From VRUE01 sp963699225 (GTDB lineage: Bacteria; Actinomycetota; Thermoleophilia; Solirubrobacterales; 70-9): a DNA stretch of 64,000 bases. Position 1 is the stretch's first letter; each line of letters starts with the position of its first letter. The stretch is from assembly GCA_963699225.1 (NCBI GenBank), contig OY969423.1, positions 1,860,001 through 1,924,000 on the forward strand, written 5' to 3'. The notes below the pieces were generated by a model that was not told the origin of the DNA, searched no databases, and saw only the letters and a program-made list of their open reading frames with translations. Of this stretch, positions 51,201 to 58,331 are shown in pieces. A program made the position numbers and the translations under genes.

Positions 51201-51512
51201 GCGGATCAACTCCGGCCCCTGTTCGTCGATCGCGCCCTGCGGCCCGCGGAGGAAGACGACGAAGGGCGCCGATTCACCGAAGTATTCGTTCAGCATGCCG
51301 GTGGTCCGGCTGGTCTCGGTGCCGCTGATTTCGATCGTGCTCGGGTTGAGCCTGCCCTCGAGGCTGAAGCCGAAAATCGAGAGAACGGCGACCACGAGTG
51401 CGCCGGCGACCAGCGCCCGACGCGGGTGACGCAGCATTACGGGCGGGCGCGGCTTTCCACCCCGCTCAGCGCGCGCACGATCGCTCCGCCCCCTGCTCCT
51501 CCTCACGGGCAC
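48234..51512 (-). CDS. MMPL/RND-family membrane transporter
   Basis: The 1092-residue protein has the RND-type layout: helix 1 (about 34-50, ALVAGALVVAVLSIFGFSLE), a first extracytoplasmic domain, five helices (about 195-345), a very long second loop (about 430-860) with helical YhgE-like repeats (GLGQAASGSEEAIDAIDKVA), then five helices near the C-terminus. GLALGVDYALLMVSRFREEL and VFGLSIDYAVFLLVRMREHY are the two MMPL proton-relay segments. The start is GTG 51512. It heads the mce run and probably moves lipids or exports an envelope component. Confidence 0.92.
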   Translation of the reverse strand: MPVRRSRGRSDRARAERGGKPRPPVMLRHPRRALVAGALVVAVLSIFGFSLEGRLNPSTIEISGTETSRTTGMLNEYFGESAPFVVFLRGPQGAIDEQGPELIRKLRQDPKVTTLSPWDRGATSRLRPSPRRAFILLDFHVNNNEAVDDKVPLLNKYLEETIHAPVRADQTGVATLSRAIEDKSISSTEHSELIALPVLLIVLLLVFRSPVAAAIPLGFGALSVLSSRGLLAILTSFFDVSAIALVVCSMLGLALGVDYALLMVSRFREELAAGEDPVTAAWTTRRTAARTVVFAGSTLVLSMVVALLVVPGALLASLAGTLALVVMLTVLIATLLGPSVLVLVGTNIDRWRIGAAPNGERSRLMSVVTAALRRPAPVAAAIGAVVLLLAAPALALKTGPFSIGQLPKDDPARHSAELIEESAGGGLEAPFVLVAASPEGPITEEDTLEALGRWQRRIAHTPGVQSVIGPSQLSRSVKPLQKGLSGLLASNERVGPLANLNRLGKNLNRLAGGVSAIRGGLSRATSGAALLAEGTGRAEEGAIQIAAGLGQAASGSEEAIDAIDKVAEGNKELAKANERAAVGALQIKFGSHDLIPVLNANGLPRARRLQRSLNRDSTVTTPQAQATNQAASELLNEALRQLEAMTVGKTDPNYAATLAALREASAKASVLSGELVTLQERLASDTHEAREVRLYIQSTLHEMRKLAAASKQLSDGLKKIETGSKKLSAGTAKLDQEASKELSQLGPFQEGAEQLVAGLSRLTGGTTELESRLSEFYSRSYPVESGARRVAVRVESQNRSIQRRVKRLKRTSPGIFDSGYFVLSALDGTRGELHERAAEAVALKHGGQAATLLVIPKDPLNSPGSIALNKKLDDDASALGGESGLKTGVTGGPAIVNTFSSVTRDSLPIEIAAIVLATFLVLVLVLRSLPLAALAIALNMASVGVAFGVLMLLTNVPEGWPLGGHTYVDAVSTVMIFGVVFGLSIDYAVFLLVRMREHYDEFGDNAKAIEFGLEKTARVITGAAVIMMAVFIAFASAPIATVSQIGIGLTVAVILDATVVRVVLLPALMLLIGDRVWWLPGPLERVLPRLNV

Positions 51513-51630
51513 GCCACATAGTTTGGCGGTCCGGACGGCCGAGCGGGGCCTACGTTGCAGAAGACTGTGTTAAGGATCGGCCCGGGGCGCCGACTTGAAC
51601 GGGCCGCTAGCCTGGTTGTCGGAGGAGAAC

Positions 51631-52383
51631 TTGAAGCGGCTTCTGGCAGCTGGAGCATTGATCTGTTGCGTCCTCTTCGCGGGCGCGGCAAACGCCGCCC
51701 TGGTCAGGGTCGGCAACCTGGTGCTGACCGCTGACGGAGGCTTCAAGCCCTCAAGCCTGCCGCGCAGCACCTACGCGCCGATCAACTTCGACGGCGAAGC
51801 GAATCTGAAAGCGGTCAACGGCAGCGTTCCCCCGCCGCTGCAGCAGCTGGTGCTCGACTTCGACCGCGACGGCAGGCTGAGCACCGGCGGGCTTCCCGTC
51901 TGCGAGCCGGGCGCGCTGGAAGAAGCGACGACCGCCGAAGCGCGCAACCGCTGCCCCGGCGCGATCGTCGGCACTGGGCACGCCAGCGTGGCGATCGGCG
52001 ACGCGGGCCAGCAGTTCCTCGTCGTCAGCTCTCCGCTGACCTTCTTCAACGGTCCCCGCCTGGCCGGCGAGCCGACCGTGATCATGCACGCGCGCATCAC
52101 CGTGCCGGCGGTGCAGAACTTCGTGATCACGATCCCGATCGAAAAGCGCCGCGGCCGCTACCGCTACCGGGCAACGATCGACCTACCGCCGATCGCCGGC
52201 GGCCACGGCGCGCTGACCCACATCGACGCCTCGATCGGCAAGCGCTACCGCTCCGGCGGCAGGGAACGCTCCTACGTCTCGGCTCGCTGCGGCGACGGCA
52301 TCTTCAGCACCCACGGCCGCTTCACCTTCACCGACGGCACGATCATCGACGGCAGCGTCGAAAAGGCCTGCACGGTCCGCTAG
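51631..52383 (+). CDS. Secreted protein of unknown function, family member 4
   Basis: About 250 residues: signal peptide (LAAGALICCVLFAGAANA), then VRVGNLVLTADGGFKPSSLP, API, VPPPLQQLVLDFDRDGRLST, GLPVCEPGALEEATTAEARN with the two family cysteines, GTGHASV, TFFNG, MHARITVPAVQN, LPPIAGGHGALTHI, RERSYVSARCGDG and ACTVR at the end. The start TTG 51631 follows GGAGGAGAAC; TTG 51595 lacks such a site. It diverges from the MMPL gene and its stop codon lies inside the first arm of the rod-like RNA. Confidence 0.82.
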   Translation: MKRLLAAGALICCVLFAGAANAALVRVGNLVLTADGGFKPSSLPRSTYAPINFDGEANLKAVNGSVPPPLQQLVLDFDRDGRLSTGGLPVCEPGALEEATTAEARNRCPGAIVGTGHASVAIGDAGQQFLVVSSPLTFFNGPRLAGEPTVIMHARITVPAVQNFVITIPIEKRRGRYRYRATIDLPPIAGGHGALTHIDASIGKRYRSGGRERSYVSARCGDGIFSTHGRFTFTDGTIIDGSVEKACTVR

Positions 52384-52545
52384 GAGGGATTGGCGGAACC
52401 CGCGTGGCGGCTGGCGGGCGCCGGACCAAGCGGGACAAGGACGCAGGGAGGCCGAATAGCAGCGCTATTGGGCCGACTGAGGACGCCGTACCGCGCAGCG
52501 TCCGCCGCCGCCAGACGTGCGCAGGGGTTTCGCCAATCCCTCCTA
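52381..52545 (+). ncRNA. Candidate 165-nt rod-like structured RNA (6S-like shape)
   Basis: The ends pair over 21 bp (52381-52401 with 52525-52545, one G-U). Further inward are GCG/CGC (52402-52404 with 52520-52522), CTGGCGG/CCGCCAG (52411-52417 with 52508-52514), a large asymmetric bubble (52418-52438), GGACGC/GCGTCC (52439-52444 with 52498-52503), and a terminal hairpin GGCC-AATAGC/GCTATT-GGCC (52450-52474). A closed rod with a central bubble recalls 6S RNA. GGACGC also occurs at 52481-52486, giving an alternative hairpin. The strand is assumed from the tRNA and the upstream gene. It might instead be a MITE-like inverted-repeat element. Confidence 0.4.
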
Positions 52546-52560
52546 GGCGCGCCGCCTTCC

Positions 52561-52566
52561 TATACT
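52561..52566 (+). promoter_or_regulatory. -10 element (TATACT) of tRNA-Lys
   Basis: TATACT ends 10 nt before the first base of the tRNA. There is no good -35 hexamer; that position falls in the right arm of the rod-like element, so the tRNA may be short-leadered. Confidence 0.45.
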
Positions 52567-52576
52567 TGCCGACCGC

Positions 52577-52649
52577 GGGCCGTTAGCTCAGTTGGTAGAG
52601 CAGGAGACTCTTAATCTCAAGGTCGCTGGTTCGAGCCCAGCACGGCCCA
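52577..52649 (+). tRNA. tRNA-Lys (anticodon CTT)
   Basis: A canonical 73-nt cloverleaf: acceptor GGGCCGT/ACGGCCC, D arm TAGCTCAGTTGGTAGAGC, anticodon loop CTCTTAA giving CTT, T loop TTCGAGC and discriminator A. CCA is not encoded. It is convergent with the TPR-like gene 14 nt away. Confidence 0.97.
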
Positions 52650-52663
52650 CTTCCGATGCAGCT

Positions 52664-53443
52664 CTATTCGCCTAGCGAGCCAGTGCTGCCGGAGAGGCCG
52701 CCGAGGGGATTCTGCAGGCGTTCTTTGCCGAATTTGGCTTCTTCTTTTTCGGCTTTCTTTTTCTGTTCTTCGAAGGCTTGGCCGCGTTTGCGGAATTCGG
52801 CCATCTGTTTGCCGATTTCTTTCGCTTCCGCCTTGTTCGGTGCCTTGGCTTCGGCTTCGGAGACCGCCTTGTCACCAGCGGCAAAGTTGCCGGCGTAGTA
52901 CTCGTAGATCGCCAGCGTGGTCAGCGAGTTGATCGTCGGCTGTGCTTCGGCGGCGATGCGCTGCGTTTTGGCCGCGCCTTCGATGTTTTGGACCGCTTCT
53001 TCAAGGCCCGTCGAGGATTCGGCGAGCCTGAAGTAGCCGCTGGAGACGAGCAGCGCGGTGTTGGCCTTCGGTTCCTTGGACTGCTTCAGGTAGCTGCCCC
53101 AGGCTTCGATCCCCAGCGCGAGTTCCTGCCGCCCTTCCGGAGTGAGGACGGTCGCCCCGGTTTCGGAGTTGACTTCGGTGAGGCTGTTCGCCGCCGTAAT
53201 CCTCTGCCTGGTCAGGGCTAGCAAGAGGGTTTCGCTTTCCGGTTCCCGACGCAGCTTTTCTTCGGTCCGTTCGGCCTGTTCCTGCAGCACCTTGGCGGCG
53301 CTGGTGCTGCTGCCGTTACCGACCAGGTTGCCGATGTTGAAGGGCCCGACGACGAGGAAGAGGCTGGCGCCCATCAGCAGCGCGAGGATCGCGTAGACGA
53401 CCCGGACGACGTGCTTGCGTCGTCCCCGAATATCGAACAGCAT
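52664..53443 (-). CDS. Membrane-anchored TPR-like helical protein next to tatC
   Basis: About 259 residues (267 if ATG 53467 is used) with a membrane helix (about 15-38 of the longer form, VYAILALLMGASLFLVVGPF), then helical repeats of TPR rhythm (YFRLAESSTGLEEAVQNIEG, LAIYEYYAGNFAAGDKAVSE) and a Lys/Glu coiled coil (EEQKKKAEKEEAKFGKE). It follows tatC by about 6-30 nt on the same strand, so it may assist protein export or envelope assembly, but this rests only on position. Confidence 0.75.
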   Translation of the reverse strand: MLFDIRGRRKHVVRVVYAILALLMGASLFLVVGPFNIGNLVGNGSSTSAAKVLQEQAERTEEKLRREPESETLLLALTRQRITAANSLTEVNSETGATVLTPEGRQELALGIEAWGSYLKQSKEPKANTALLVSSGYFRLAESSTGLEEAVQNIEGAAKTQRIAAEAQPTINSLTTLAIYEYYAGNFAAGDKAVSEAEAKAPNKAEAKEIGKQMAEFRKRGQAFEEQKKKAEKEEAKFGKERLQNPLGGLSGSTGSLGE

Positions 53444-53473
53444 CCGCCGCTCGCCGCTTTCCGCCAACTCGAA

Positions 53474-54244
53474 TCACCGCTCCTGGGTTGAGGGTCTTGC
53501 CAAGCCTCCCGCCTCCCCCGGCCTGCCGAAGGCACGAGCGATCAAGATACTCAACTCGAACAAAACAAGCAGAGGAACCATCTCGAGCAGCATCGAGACC
53601 GGGTCGACCCCGGGCAGGGCGGCGGCGACGATCGCGATCACCAGGTAGGCGTAGCGACGGTTCTTGGAGAGCTGCTCGACGCTGACGATCCCGAGCCTGA
53701 CAACGGCGAGAATCGCCAGCGGCAGCTGGAAGATGACGCCGCCGGCGAGCATCGTGGTCGAGAAGAAGCTGTAGTAGTCGCGGGCCCTGACCTGGACGTT
53801 GAACTGGTTGTCGTTGAAGTTGAGCAGGAACTTGACCGCCGCCGGCATCACGACGAAATAGGAGAAGGCGACGCCGGCGAGGAAGAGAACCGGGGCGAAG
53901 ATCAGGATCGGCAGCACCACCCGGCGCTCGCGCTCGCTGAAAGCCGGCAGCACGTAGGCGTAGAGCTGGTAGAGCAGGACCGGCATCGCGAGGATCAGCG
54001 CCCCGTAGACCGAGACGGTGAGCGTGACCGTGAAGGGCTCGGTGATGCCGAAGGTGAGCAGCTTCTTGTGATCGCTGGGCAGCGGCCCGGAGGCGATTTC
54101 GAGCAGCAGGTGGTTCTGCCAGAAGCAGAGCGCCAGGGCTACGCCGACGACGACCAAGCAGACGACGATGCGGGTGCGCAGCTCGTCGAGGTGCTCGACC
54201 AGGCTGAGTTGATCTTCGTGGGAGACCGGCCTCATCCGGGCCAT
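53474..54244 (-). CDS. tatC: Twin-arginine translocase subunit TatC
   Basis: The 256-residue protein has six membrane helices and the TatC signature at the N-terminus (SLVEHLDELRTRIVVCLVVV), the first-loop conserved Phe/Glu region (TEPFTVTLTVSVYGALILAM) and FAPVLFLAGVAFSYFVVMPA. TatC binds the twin-arginine signal of folded cargo. It lies 9 nt after tatA and together they form a minimal TatAC system in this locus; the Rieske protein QcrA encoded 4 kb away is a known kind of Tat substrate. Confidence 0.95.
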   Translation of the reverse strand: MARMRPVSHEDQLSLVEHLDELRTRIVVCLVVVGVALALCFWQNHLLLEIASGPLPSDHKKLLTFGITEPFTVTLTVSVYGALILAMPVLLYQLYAYVLPAFSERERRVVLPILIFAPVLFLAGVAFSYFVVMPAAVKFLLNFNDNQFNVQVRARDYYSFFSTTMLAGGVIFQLPLAILAVVRLGIVSVEQLSKNRRYAYLVIAIVAAALPGVDPVSMLLEMVPLLVLFELSILIARAFGRPGEAGGLARPSTQER

Positions 54245-54253
54245 GGCTAGTTC

Positions 54254-54514
54254 CTAGGGGCGATCGTGAGCGACCGTCTCGCCCTCCTCGGCTCCCTTGC
54301 CGACGGGGGGCTTCGGTGGCTCGACGGGGGCATGCGGTGGCTCGATCGCCCCCGGCTGCGCCGGCTCGTCATGGCTCTCGCCACTGACCGATCCGCGGAA
54401 CTCGCGAATCCCTTTGCCGAGCGATTTACCCAGCTCCGGCAGCCGTTTGGGGCCGAAGACGACCAGGGCGATGATCAGGACGATCGCGAGCTCCATTGGT
54501 CCGATGTTTGGCAT
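54254..54514 (-). CDS. tatA: Twin-arginine translocase subunit TatA
   Basis: The 86-residue protein has a membrane helix (about 7-20, MELAIVLIIALVVFGPKRLP), the FGPKRLPELG hinge, an amphipathic helix (KSLGKGIREFRGSVSG) and an acidic/Pro-rich tail. This is the pore-forming TatA type. ATG 54514 lies opposite the divergent zinc-ribbon gene 150 nt away. Confidence 0.93.
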   Translation of the reverse strand: MPNIGPMELAIVLIIALVVFGPKRLPELGKSLGKGIREFRGSVSGESHDEPAQPGAIEPPHAPVEPPKPPVGKGAEEGETVAHDRP

Positions 54515-54664
54515 AGGACCATGGTACCGGCCACCAGCGGCGATCGGATCAGATTTCGCCTCGCATGTAATTGGCGCGGAGCGCTACCCGGTATTCGTGT
54601 TTTCTGAGCTCTCTACGTGAAAGTGCGGATGGAGTGATCGTTTCGCGGGTTCGATAGTGCAGAC

Positions 54665-54997
54665 ATGAGAGATGCACACGCTCCGCAGACGAAGATCACC
54701 ACCGGACTTCACGTCTGCCCGCAGTGCGAGTCCTCGCTGGTTCAGCCGACCTGCTGGGAGCAAGCTGGGGATCGGGGCCACTGGCGGCTCTGGCGGCGTT
54801 GCCCCGAGTGCAACTGGCACAACAACGAGATCCACGCAGAAGCCGAGATCGACGCCTTTGACGAAGAGCTGGACCTCGGCACGCGCGCCCTCAGCGAGGT
54901 CTTGAAGACGCTCGAGCACGAGAACATGGAGTTCGTGGTCGAGACCTTCGCAGTGGCACTTGACGCCGATCTGATCACGGCCGACGATTTTCTCTAA
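54665..54997 (+). CDS. Small zinc-ribbon protein, unknown function
   Basis: The 110-residue protein carries CPQC (about 18-21) and CPEC (about 47-50) with a further Cys in between, a typical zinc-ribbon, followed by a Glu/Asp-rich helical C-terminus (AFDEELDLGTRALSEVLKTL). Trp-rich residues (GHWRLWRRCPECNWHNNEIH) surround the second knuckle. This looks like a conserved actinobacterial protein of unknown role. It stands alone, divergent from tatA. Confidence 0.75.
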   Translation: MRDAHAPQTKITTGLHVCPQCESSLVQPTCWEQAGDRGHWRLWRRCPECNWHNNEIHAEAEIDAFDEELDLGTRALSEVLKTLEHENMEFVVETFAVALDADLITADDFL

Positions 54998-55030
54998 CCC
55001 GCGCATGGCGGAGCATATGGGCGGGATTGA

Positions 55031-55996
55031 TTAGGAGTAGCGCTGCACGACGCCATCGGCGACGAGGCCCAGCAACTGCCGCTGCTCAGCATCGAAAGCA
55101 TCGCCATCGAGCTGACCCTTGGCGCTCGCGACCAACTCCAGGGCGCGCGAGCGCACCCGATCGAGCGCGCCGGTCGCGGCTATGCGATCGCAGAGGCGCT
55201 CGGCTCCTTCGGCGTCGAGGGCGCGGAGATTCACCTCGCGGATCGAGGGATCGGCCGCCGCCGCGTCGAGCAGCGGCAGGGTAACGGTGCCGTCGAGCAG
55301 ATCGGTGCCGCGCGCCTTGCCGGTGCGCTCGACCGGGCCGGAGACGTCGAGCACGTCGTCGAGGAGCTGAAAGGCGAGCCCGATCTGCGCCCCGAACTCG
55401 CCCAGAGCGGGCAGATCGCGACCGATCAGGCAAGCGCATTCGAACAGGGTCGCGGTCTTGAGGCGGCAGCGATCGAGGTAGCGCATCTCGGTGATGCCGA
55501 GGTCAAAGGCGTCCCGGCGCTGAGCCAGCTCACCGTCTGCCAGTGAGACCGAGGCGGCGGCGAGCAAAGCGATGGCGCGGGCGTCGCCGTGCCCCCCCAG
55601 CAGAGCGAAGGCTCGCGAAAAGAGCAGGTCGCCGACCGCGGTCGCGCGCAAGCGCCCAGTGGTCGCGGCGATCGTCGGTAGGCCACGCCGCAGGGGAGCA
55701 TCGTCGAGGACGTCATCGTGGACCAGCGTCGCCATGTGAATCAGCTCGATTGCGGCGGCCGCCCGTACGGCTCCATCGCCCCCGTTGGCGCCGGCGCAGA
55801 GCAGGACGAGCAGCGGTCGTAGTCGCTTGCCTCCGGCGGCTAGCGTCTTCGCCACATCGGCGGCGAGTAGCTCACCGTAATCGGCGCCCTGTTCACGCAG
55901 CAGCTCCTCGACCTCGCCCAGCCTGGCCGGCAGCCAACGGCTGGAGGCATCGAGAACTGCGGTGACCGGGGGCGGGACCGCGCTGGACCGGGTCAC
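55031..55996 (-). CDS. Polyprenyl diphosphate synthase (probably for the menaquinone side chain)
   Basis: The 321-residue trans-prenyltransferase elongates a prenyl diphosphate with isopentenyl diphosphate. It shows GGKRLRPLLVLL, the first Asp-rich motif (HDDVLDDAPLRRG, about 93-105), and the second (QLLDDVLDVSGP, about 216-227) with GKARGTDLLDGTVTLPLL. The start is GTG 55996, overlapping the methyltransferase stop in GTGA. The coupling to ubiE/menG and qcrABC indicates a menaquinone tail synthase of HepT or IspB type; chain length cannot be read. Confidence 0.92.
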   Translation of the reverse strand: MTRSSAVPPPVTAVLDASSRWLPARLGEVEELLREQGADYGELLAADVAKTLAAGGKRLRPLLVLLCAGANGGDGAVRAAAAIELIHMATLVHDDVLDDAPLRRGLPTIAATTGRLRATAVGDLLFSRAFALLGGHGDARAIALLAAASVSLADGELAQRRDAFDLGITEMRYLDRCRLKTATLFECACLIGRDLPALGEFGAQIGLAFQLLDDVLDVSGPVERTGKARGTDLLDGTVTLPLLDAAAADPSIREVNLRALDAEGAERLCDRIAATGALDRVRSRALELVASAKGQLDGDAFDAEQRQLLGLVADGVVQRYS

Positions 55997-56661
55997 TCGG
56001 CGATGCCGCTGTGGATCGTGACGATCCCACCGGCGAGGACCGTGTAGCGAATCTGGCCCAACCCGGCTGCATCCATCTTTTCCGCCAGGCCACGCGGGGC
56101 GGGGAACGTGTTGAGCGACTCGGTCAGGTACGCGTAGGCTTCAGGATCGTCGGAGAGGCGGCCGAGAACCGGCGCGAAACGGTCGAACCAAAGCGAGTAG
56201 AAAGTTGAGAAGGGTGGCCGGCGGGGCTTGGTGAACTCGAGCACGACCAGCTTGCCGCCGGGGCGAAGCACGCGGTTCAGCTCGTGCAGGCCGCGGTCGA
56301 GGTCGGCGAAGTTGCGGACACCGAAGCCAACGGTCGCGAGGTCAAAGCGATCGGCGTCGTAGGGAAGGTTGAGTGCGTCGGCCCACTCGAAACGAACGGC
56401 GCTGGCGCCGCGGGCCGCCGCCTTGTCCCTGGCCAGGTCGAGCATCGGCTCAGAGAAATCGCAGCCGACGACGTGGCCGTTGGGAGCAACGCGACCCGCC
56501 AGCTCGAAGGCGAAGTCGCCAGTGCCACAGCAGACGTCGAGAACCGAGTCGCCGAGAGCAGGTGCGGCGATGTCCGCGGCGCGCTCGCGCCAGCGATGGT
56601 GAAGCCCGGCACTCATCAGCGAGTTGAGCAGGTCGTAGCGCCCCGCGACGCGGTCGAACAT
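55993..56661 (-). CDS. menG: Demethylmenaquinone methyltransferase (UbiE/MenG)
   Basis: The SAM-dependent enzyme performs the last methylation in menaquinone synthesis. Motifs: MFDRVAGRYDLLNSLMSAGL at the N-terminus, SAM motif I VLDVCCGTGDFAFELA, GCDFSEPMLDLARDKA, and LNRVLRPGGKLVVLEFTKP. ATG 56661 gives 222 residues; homologous residues AQFAEQVN just before it suggest that the true start might be slightly upstream, but no ATG/GTG/TTG is found before the qcrC stop. It lies 43 nt after qcrC and overlaps the prenyl synthase. Confidence 0.93.
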   Translation of the reverse strand: MFDRVAGRYDLLNSLMSAGLHHRWRERAADIAAPALGDSVLDVCCGTGDFAFELAGRVAPNGHVVGCDFSEPMLDLARDKAAARGASAVRFEWADALNLPYDADRFDLATVGFGVRNFADLDRGLHELNRVLRPGGKLVVLEFTKPRRPPFSTFYSLWFDRFAPVLGRLSDDPEAYAYLTESLNTFPAPRGLAEKMDAAGLGQIRYTVLAGGIVTIHSGIAE

Positions 56662-56704
56662 GCGGTTGACCTGCTCCGCGAACTGGGCCGAGTCCCGGGA
56701 CGGC

Positions 56705-57406
56705 TTAGTCGAGCGAGGAGAGGAAATCGGCGAGCTCGTTGAGCTTCTTCGGCGGTAGGTCACGGAAGGAGGGCATGATGCCCGGCCCGATCTCCACCGA
56801 GCGGATGATCGCTTCACGCGGGATGCGCTGCGCGATGTGGGTCAGTTCCGGGCCGGGACCGTTGTTGCCGTTCTCGCCAAGCTTGTGACAGGCGAGGCAG
56901 CCGGAGCCGGCAACGACCTCCTTACCGGCTTCATATTGGGGCGCGACCTTCATGTCGATCTCGGTCGGCGAACCCCCGGTCGCACCGAGGAAGGTGAGGT
57001 AAGCCATCGCGATGATCGTCAGGATCCCAGCCGTGGTCGCGATCGGGCGGCGAATCGGGTTGCGCTCCGGTCCGCGATCGTAGAAGGGCAAGAGGAGAAG
57101 CAGGACCATGCAGACGGTCGGGATGCCGATCGTCGCGATCGGGACCAGCTCGGGCGGCTTGATCACGCGCAGGAGCTCGAAGAGGAAGAAGAAGTACCAC
57201 TCAGGGCGCGGCACGTAGGTGGTGGTGGTCGGATCTGCCTTCGGCCCCTGCTCGGCACCGAGCAGGACCGACATCAGGATGATCACGCCGACGACGGCGA
57301 GCATCATCGCCGAGTCCTTCAGCACCGCGTAGGGGAAGAAGGGCTTGCCCTTCTTCTTCAGCAGCTCGTATTCCTCGAGGTATGCCTGCTTCTCCGTGGG
57401 CTTCAT
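56705..57406 (-). CDS. qcrC: Menaquinol-cytochrome c reductase subunit: subunit IV fused to cytochrome c
   Basis: The 233-residue protein joins a cytochrome b C-terminal half (subunit-IV-like, three to four helices; RPEWYFFFLFELLRVIKPPE) to a C-terminal c-type domain with one heme site, CLACH, and a Met ligand candidate in PGIMPSFRDLP. This is the QcrC layout of Bacillus-like bc complexes. ATG 57406 overlaps the qcrB stop (ATGA). It passes electrons from the complex to a cytochrome c or oxidase. Confidence 0.92.
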   Translation of the reverse strand: MKPTEKQAYLEEYELLKKKGKPFFPYAVLKDSAMMLAVVGVIILMSVLLGAEQGPKADPTTTTYVPRPEWYFFFLFELLRVIKPPELVPIATIGIPTVCMVLLLLLPFYDRGPERNPIRRPIATTAGILTIIAMAYLTFLGATGGSPTEIDMKVAPQYEAGKEVVAGSGCLACHKLGENGNNGPGPELTHIAQRIPREAIIRSVEIGPGIMPSFRDLPPKKLNELADFLSSLD

Positions 57407-58311
57407 GCGCTCGCCGAGGCTCCGTTTCCGGGTGAGGCACCGTTGCCCTCGACGCCGGCGTCGAGCTGGGAGACCGGCGCCGCGACCTTCGGCTTTTCGG
57501 CTTTCAGCCACGGCGGCGCCGTGGTACCGAGCTTGACGACCAAGTACATGTGGGCGCCGATCATCGCGATGATCGCGCCGGGCACGAGCAGCATGTGGAT
57601 CGCGTAGAAGCGCGAGAGCGTGGTCGCTCCCAGCTCAGGGCCGGCGCGCAGGAAGTCACTCAGGTAAGGCCCGACGATCGGCCCGGTGCCGTTGATGTTG
57701 ATGCCGACGACCGAGGCCCAGAAGGAGCGCTGGTCGAAGGGCAGCAGGTAGCCGGTGAAGGCCATCGTCATCGTCAGGATCAGCAGCACGACGCCGATCA
57801 CCCAGTTGAGCTCGCGCGGGTACTTGTAGGCGCCGAAGAAGAAGGTGCGGCCCATGTGCAGGAAGACCAGGATCACCATCACGCTCGAGCCCCACTTGTG
57901 CATGCCGTGGACGAGCTGGCCGAGGAAGACATCGTTGTTGATGTGGGCGATCGAGGCGTAGGCCTGGGTGGCCGATGGGGTGTAGAACATCGCCAGGAAG
58001 ACGCCGGTGATCGCCTGCGAGATGAAGGCGATCAGGGTCGCCGAACCGAGCGTGTAGAACCAGTTGGTCCCCTTCGGCACCTTGCGATAGAGCATCCCGG
58101 TGAGGAAGCCGGTGGCGGCGGTGCGCTGGTCGACCCAGGCGAGCACGTCGGCGGGGGCGTCCTTGGCGCGGTCGCCAAGGCGCTGCGCGTCGGAGGGACG
58201 CTCCGGCGGCGCCGTCTTGAGATCGGCTGGGGCCGGTCCTTTGGCGCCATTGCTCGTGCCGGGCTTGGCCGGTTTGCGCAACGGAGCGGGGATCAGGGAG
58301 TCGAGGTTCAT
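57403..58311 (-). CDS. qcrB: Menaquinol-cytochrome c reductase cytochrome b subunit
   Basis: The 302-residue protein has a Pro/Lys-rich N-terminal extension of about 60 residues, then four membrane helices of the b6 type (about 85-265). Heme-binding histidines are seen in HGMHKWGSS and FLHMGR (helix B) and in FYAIHMLLVPG and GAHMYLV (helix D). TGYLLPFDQRSFWASVVG is the quinol-site cd region. It follows the Rieske gene by 20 nt and overlaps qcrC. Confidence 0.95.
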   Translation of the reverse strand: MNLDSLIPAPLRKPAKPGTSNGAKGPAPADLKTAPPERPSDAQRLGDRAKDAPADVLAWVDQRTAATGFLTGMLYRKVPKGTNWFYTLGSATLIAFISQAITGVFLAMFYTPSATQAYASIAHINNDVFLGQLVHGMHKWGSSVMVILVFLHMGRTFFFGAYKYPRELNWVIGVVLLILTMTMAFTGYLLPFDQRSFWASVVGININGTGPIVGPYLSDFLRAGPELGATTLSRFYAIHMLLVPGAIIAMIGAHMYLVVKLGTTAPPWLKAEKPKVAAPVSQLDAGVEGNGASPGNGASASA

Positions 58312-58331
58312 CGTCGCCTACTCAATCGTGC

